DNA of 64,000 nucleotides from contig OU696578.1 of assembly GCA_916048095.2 (NCBI GenBank), positions 1,458,798-1,522,797 of the forward strand. The letters run 5' to 3'. The translations under genes were made by a program, and so were the position numbers. Shown here piece after piece: positions 44,160-64,000 of the stretch; position 1 is the first letter of the stretch, and the number at the start of each line of letters is the position of its first letter. Below the pieces are notes generated by a model. It was given only the letters and a program-made list of their open reading frames with translations. It ran no database searches and was not told the DNA's origin. Source of the DNA: Sacculina carcini (Eukaryota > Arthropoda > Thecostraca > Sacculinidae).

Positions 44160-44745
44160 ATACACTGTCTGTCTGTGTGTATGTGTGCGTCTGTTTGAGT
44201 GTGTTGAAGTGTGTCTGTGTGTGTGTGTGTTTGAGTGTGTTTGAGTGGGTGTGTGTGTTTGAGTCTGTTTCAGTGTGTTTGAGTGTGTGTGCGTCTGTTT
44301 GAGTGTGTCTGTGTGTGTTTGAGTGTGTGTGTGTGTGTCTGTTTGAGTATGTTTAAGTGTGTTTGAGTGTGTGTTTAAGTGTGTTTGAGTGTGTGTTTGT
44401 GTATGTGTCTTTTTGAGTATGTTTAAGTGTGTTTGAGTGTGTTTGAGTGTGTGTGTTTGAGTGTGTGTGTGTGTGTGTGTTTGAGTGTGTGTGTGTGTGT
44501 GTTTGAGTGTGTGTGTGTGTGTGTTTGAGTGTGTGTGTATGTGTCTGTTTGAGTATGTTTAAGTGTGTTTGAGCGTGTTTGAGTGTGTGTTTAAGCGTGT
44601 TTGAGTGTGTGTGTGTGTGTGTTTGAGTGTGTGTGTATGTGTCTGTTTGAGTATGTTTAAGTGTGTTTGAGCGTGTTTGAGTGTGTGTTTGATTGTGTTT
44701 AAGTGTGTTTGAGTGTGTGTGTGTGTGTGTTTGAGTGATGCATGG
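44160..44745. repeat. Long TGTGTTTGAG minisatellite
   Basis: About 585 bp of 8-10-bp units (TGTGTTTGAG, TGTTTAAG) interspersed with TG dinucleotides. Confidence 0.9.
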
Positions 44746-45471
44746 GATTGTCAAATAAACAGTAAATATTAAGAACGAATCTCATACAAGACAACAGCCA
44801 CACACACACATGCATACGAATGTGTGTGTGTGTTTAAGTGTTTGAGTGAGTGTGTGTGTGCGTCTGTTCCAGAGCCCCATCATGCAGACAACAATGGCAA
44901 AATAAACACTTGCCACAAATAACACCGAAAGTAAAATACCGACACACAAACTCAATTATGGTAGATCGTGTGTGTTTGTGTGTGGTGGGGGGAAATAGTT
45001 CGGGTAGAGGGAAAACGAGTAGAGAGAGGGGGATGAAAATCATCAGCCTGCTTTCAATTCGAAACAGAACAAATACTAAACAAACCAACACACACACACA
45101 CAGACAGACACCAAGTAACCCTGCATAAGTTTCAACAGCCTGAACACACACGCACACGCTACTAGGCCAAAAGCGTGGTAGAATGGATAGACACACACAC
45201 ACACGCGCGCGCATACAAACCAACAGCAGGAAAGCACGGACGGTGATGGCTAGAATGAGTGACTACATCATATATATGTGTGTATGTGTGTGTCCAGTGT
45301 AGAGGCGCGTGTCAAACTACACCACACAGCTACACCACACAGCTACACACACAGCTACACACACACAAACTAACGCACACACACAGCGCGCTACAGCAAA
45401 TCATCAATAAATAGTATTTACACAGCCAGCTAAGGCGAACAGGAAGCCGTTTAGACATTGGTAGACATCAA

Positions 45472-45502
<31 letters not shown>

Positions 45503-46042
45503 ATTGTATACAAACCCGAAATGTCGCCAAAATACATTGCAATAGCATCGCCCGTTAACATACATGCACATACAGACAGACAAACACACACACACACACA
45601 GAGAGAGAGAGGGGGAAACAGAGGATGCATCGGTGGTAGAGTAAAAGAGAGAATTTGAGAAAGAGCTAATTCACAAACTGGCCCTCACACAGACAGACTG
45701 ACAGACTGAGTGGTCATTGTTACACACATACATACCTGTGGTAAGACAGAGTGTGACGAGGACAGATAGAGAAAGAGAGAGAGAGAGGAAGGGAATTTGT
45801 GCTGGCCGTCAAAAAGAACACAACCAAACACACACAGACACACACACATAAACACACACAAATAGCATCAGAAACAGACTAGGACACAAACACACTAGCA
45901 GACAGACACACAGACAGACACAAACTGACATATACAGACACATAGCAGTATCATTTCATTTCACACACACACAAACACACACACACACACATATATGCTC
46001 GTTAGTCCAGCCCAGTTAAAGCTCGGCAGCCCAGTTAGTTAG
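44746..46042. other. CA-rich 3' flank of the MEIOC gene
   Basis: Many CA tracts (45080, 45300-45400, 45475-45500, 45830-46000) and GA tracts (45600, 45775). No gene seen. Confidence 0.5.
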
Positions 46043-60159
<14,117 letters not shown>

Positions 60160-63043
60160 CTTCACACACACACACACACATACACATGAACAGATAACGA
60201 TGTACACACACACACAAATTTCACATACAGTTTTCATTTGTGTACGTTTTTTCAAATACATTTGTTCGTACACATAAACTGCACACAGACACACATACGA
60301 ATACAAAGATGTGTACATGCATATACAGACACATGCACCAATATACGATCACACAAAGCCAATATTGTTCGAAATATAGCACGGCAGAAAAGTGATAGGT
60401 TAAGTAAATGGATATTTTACGTGCGCCTTATAGTCAGAATACAGCAGCAAAAATATAACACGATTGTAAAAATTTGTATTTAAAACACTAATGAAACAAA
60501 AATAAATTATACACCCAAACATCAACACACAATTAATCATGAACACTACATCACTTCCTATCTCAATAACTCTCTTCAACGCAATCCAGTTAAATTCAAA
60601 TAGCCGCTCGCACTGCAAAGCCAACAATAAATGTACAAACATTAACATCACCTGCTAAATACGTTCGTGATACGCTAGACATCATCTCATAATTACAAGG
60701 ATATATACAGAGCGGACAGTGTACTTACGCCATGAAAGCTGGTATCACTCCTCAGACCGGAGAAAGGTGTCCTCCAAGGAGAGAACAAGGACACTGTTTC
60801 CTTCTCCGTGAGCATCATCACACATATTAGCAGCTATGGGTAACAAAACACGCACTGGTTATAAAACACGTGGACTAACGGCATTCAAATGGTCGATACA
60901 TAACAATAAGCTACATCAACATCAATATCATCAACATATATTTGTCGAGCACTCATATCAACACACTACACACTACACATACTACACAAAACGCGCTTTT
61001 AAAACTTTCCCGGTTAATAAATAACTCGCGTAATAGAATCAGGTAACAATGCCAAAGCGAAAGTTCATTTTGAAACATCACAAGTTTGTAAGTACACCGA
61101 GGAACTTGGAATTCAACTTAAAAGAACAGCCCGCAACCCAAATACTCATTTTGTGATCATAAACGAATTAGTAAATAATACAGTTATCGGCCGGAATGTC
61201 AAATGACAATGTTATTTCAAAAAGAAAGCTAGCACTGATACACAGCACGTACACCAAAACTAACAAGCCATACATAGTAATTGTAAAACAAGATAAAACA
61301 ACCAAACAACATTAGAAATACTTGAAACAAAAAAGTACAGTACAGACGTGAACTAGACCAACTAAAACACAACACAATTCCCACCGGTATAACGTGGGCG
61401 AAACGTCGCTACCACGATGTTTGCACTTTCTTGCGCCTGACTGATGCCAAACGGCATGGCGTCGTGTTCTACAGAATTCTAGTCAAAGTTTGTCTTAATA
61501 ACCACACCCGATAGAAAGAACCATTTGAATTTGTATAGTATAATTAGCACAAACAACTGCCGTCAATGAAGCATTTCAAACTGAATATTCGTATGCTAAA
61601 AAATATAGAGATTAATCATAAATTAATTTATGTCTGAAACGCGTACCAAAAGAGACAATGTGTTTGTCTATATTTCTGCTTCCCACCGACGTATACGAGA
61701 TTTACCAGTATATTTGCACGTGCCTTTCACATTCCTAACCAACGTTCGTCAGCTTTTAAATTAATTTGCAATTATTATTAGTCAAAATAAAATAACATAT
61801 AGCACAATTTAAAATTACATTAGATTACATTTTTTCCGTCTACGAGAATATATTTACATTTTACATATGGGTTATCAAATAAGTGAGAATTGAGGACATT
61901 CACGTATATCAATATATACGTAGCATGCATATAAATGGAGATATATGGAATTTTTTGAATGTGGTTTTAATCTTGTGGATTTTTTTGGTGAAATAATTTC
62001 AAAACTTTGAAAACTTGTGAATCAGCAGCAAACCAATTCAAACATTTTCGCACAATCTGCGTGAGCCACTTGGGCACAATGAATCTGACATTAATGTGAA
62101 TGATAATGTATTTGAGTTGCGATATGTAGAAAAAAAGAGTCAAGGCAAGCCGATAAAAAACGACAAAATAAGCCGACAAATATGCAGATTATACCGATGA
62201 AAGATATAACATCTTCAACAAAATACAACAAAAACTACCAAATTCTGTCCAAATTATTATACATTGAAAATGCCCATGTATAGATCGTCTAGAAAAATCT
62301 CGAAAAAAGTCTAACATACACACACACACACACGACCGATTTCAACCAATTAAAATCGTCTAACAAAGACTGATATCCTAAATGAAACCCGCTCCACAAA
62401 AAGCAATCAAAAAGCAGACACACACACACACACACAAAGTCAAGGTATTCGAATAATGAAACAACGCAAACGCATGACGATGTGAAAACCATGCCAGTTT
62501 TGTGATGCGAAACAAAGCAAAGACACGTTTTCCAAGTACAACTGGCCATGAAAACACACACACACAGAGACAGACACGGATGAAAGGGAGTATACCGAGC
62601 TGAATTTCATTAGTTATTCACACGAAACTGAGACCAGGTGATTCAATAGAACACACCTATAACAGCATTTCTGTGTATGTGTGTTTTTGTATATGTGTTA
62701 ATATGTGTATGTATGTGTGTTAGTGTGTGCATTTGTTGTGTGTGTGTATTAATGAACTGAGTAATTAGTGATATATAAAAGGGCACAGCCATAGCTTCAT
62801 CACACACCTGTACCAGGAAATATTCGACAGCATAGCTGAACTACACTATTTCAGTCATGAATACAGCCAACGCCAAACATTGTCAACATTTTCCAAGGAA
62901 AAACAAACAAACAAACAAACAACAGGAATTGAATATTTGCATCCCGACAAGGCGTAAGATTGCAAATTTCTACATATAGTCAGATACGTCGAGGAAATGT
63001 TGGAAACCACTGTTGAAAGGAAAGGTTGTGTGTGGATGGCAGG
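60160..63043. other. Upstream flank of MEIOC
   Basis: AT-rich. Should hold the missing first MEIOC exon(s) and promoter. ATGGC|GTAAGT on the minus strand near 60729 is the only start-plus-donor I noticed. No other gene supported. Confidence 0.45.
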
Positions 63044-63099
63044 TTAGATCTTGCCCTCCCAAGCAGCCTGCCTTCTTTGGTTCGTCTCCCTCTTCTTGT
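63044..63099 (-). CDS. Possible terminal coding exon of a gene extending past the window
   Basis: A strong acceptor (TGTGTCTGTGTTTTCAG) is followed by a short frame DKKRETNQRRQAAWEGKI and TAA. The basic, well-composed tail looks like a protein C-terminus. Another frame also stays open to 62970 (ending SDYM), so the frame is uncertain. The rest of such a gene would lie beyond 64000. I do not recognise it. Confidence 0.25.
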
Positions 63100-63273
63100 C
63101 TGAAAACACAGACACACAGATACAGAGCCGGAGAGAAAACAGAGCGTTTGAATTTGTCCGTGAGCAAAATTCAACCGCCCAATTAAAATATAACTGGACA
63201 TTTTGTATTTTTATCATTTATGTTGATACTCAAGTTAGATAAAGTAGTACTCAAGTTAGATAAAATAAACTGT

Positions 63274-63479
63274 ATTTGTGTGTGTGTGTGTGTGTTTGTG
63301 TGCGCTTGATTTTGTACGCCTGCATGTGTGTGTGTGTGTGTGTGTATGTATGTGAGTGTGTGTGTATGTGTATATATACATGTGTGTGTATGTATGTGCG
63401 TGTGTGTATGTATGTGTTGTGTGTTTGTGTGTGTGTGTGCGTATGTGAGTGTGTATGCGCGCGTGTGTGTATGTATGCG

Positions 63480-63520
<41 letters not shown>

Positions 63521-63600
63521 CTTCTTTGTGTGTGTGTGTGTGTGTGTGTGTGTCTAACACTGACATAATGTATGTATGTGTGTGTGTGTGTGTATTATCT
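63274..63600. repeat. (TG)n / TGTATG tract
   Basis: Long interrupted TG repeat. Its long open frames are repeat artefacts. Confidence 0.92.
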
Positions 63601-63774
63601 TACTTTGTAAATACGAAACATATATTTGAATATGCACATGTGATTGTACATGATTGTATGTGATATGTTAAATGTTTATATCAGCCCAATTGAGACATGA
63701 TGTGTGTATTGCGCTTTACAAATGACATTGCTGACATTACAATGATCAGCTGGTACACACACACACACACACAT

Positions 63775-63932
63775 ACATACATTATTATTATTATTATTAT
63801 TAATTAAAGGCAAGTACAATGTGTGTGTGTGTGTGCGCATGTATGTGAGTGTGTGTGTGTGTATGTATGTGTTGTGTATGTGCGTGTGTGTGTATCAGTG
63901 TATTTCTCTCTCTGTGTGTGTCAGTGTGTATT

Positions 63933-63983
<51 letters not shown>

Positions 63984-64000
63984 GTGAGTGTGTGTGTGTG
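63775..64000. repeat. ATT, TG and (TA)n microsatellites at the window end
   Basis: ATT repeat at 63780-63802, TG tracts from 63820, a TA tract at about 63940-63980, then TG to the edge. Confidence 0.9.

Noticed and set aside
44160-44745. Interstitial telomere
   Set aside because: The unit is TGTGTTTGAG-like, not TTAGGG or a known variant.
60718-60840. First MEIOC coding exon (ATGGC|GTAAGT on the minus strand)
   Set aside because: Joining it directly to 60159 puts the next exon in a frame that meets a stop and loses the PWS motif. An intervening exon would be needed, so I did not add it.

Overview
The window is animal nuclear DNA. Evidence: spliced genes with canonical GT/AG borders and consistent reading phase, metazoan gene families (PXK, MEIOC, a rhodopsin-class GPCR, an AA15 copper monooxygenase), a Ty3/gypsy element resembling the CsRn1/Kabuki clade, Tigger-like and IS630-like transposons, hAT-type MITEs and tRNA-derived SINEs. 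Very dense (TG)n/(CA)n tracts fill the introns. An AA15 enzyme with linker-separated Cys-rich modules, together with this repeat content, suggests a marine invertebrate. I cannot name the phylum.

Layout. 1-2416: Tigger/pogo-like DNA transposon, cut by the window edge. 2664-8733: Ty3/gypsy element with two 946-bp LTRs that look identical. 9188-13094 (+): two-exon secreted thioredoxin-fold gene; its intron holds a complete IS630-like transposon and a SINE. 15057-17566 (-): basic, SPKK-rich protein with one C-terminal membrane segment. 20779-35226 (+): ten-exon PXK (PX domain plus pseudokinase) gene. 36247-42068 (-): seven-exon secreted AA15 lytic polysaccharide monooxygenase with three C-terminal Cys-rich modules. 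46043-60159 (-): at least ten exons of a MEIOC (meiosis regulator) orthologue. 60160-64000: repeats and a possible terminal exon of a further gene.

The most striking structure is a ~3-kb inverted duplication. Each arm carries an intact intronless-coding GPCR (500 and 501 aa, about 97% identical). One GPCR lies antisense inside PXK intron 5 and the other lies antisense inside a MEIOC intron. A second IS630-like transposon interrupts only one arm, and the other arm preserves the exact empty TA site, so the order of events (duplication, then transposition) can be read directly.

A second pattern runs through all the multi-exon genes. Most intron 3' ends consist of a (TG)n tract directly before the AG, on the sense strand of each gene. 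The sense of the microsatellite therefore largely follows gene orientation.

The two IS630-like transposons share terminal TACCATTT ends, TA target duplications and terminal inverted repeats built from tandem 21-bp units whose sequence differs between the elements. I do not recognise this as a described family.

Limits: exon models come from reading phase, splice signals and remembered family sequences, not from alignment or RNA. The MEIOC N-terminus and all promoters are unresolved. Long stretches are simple repeats without genes.
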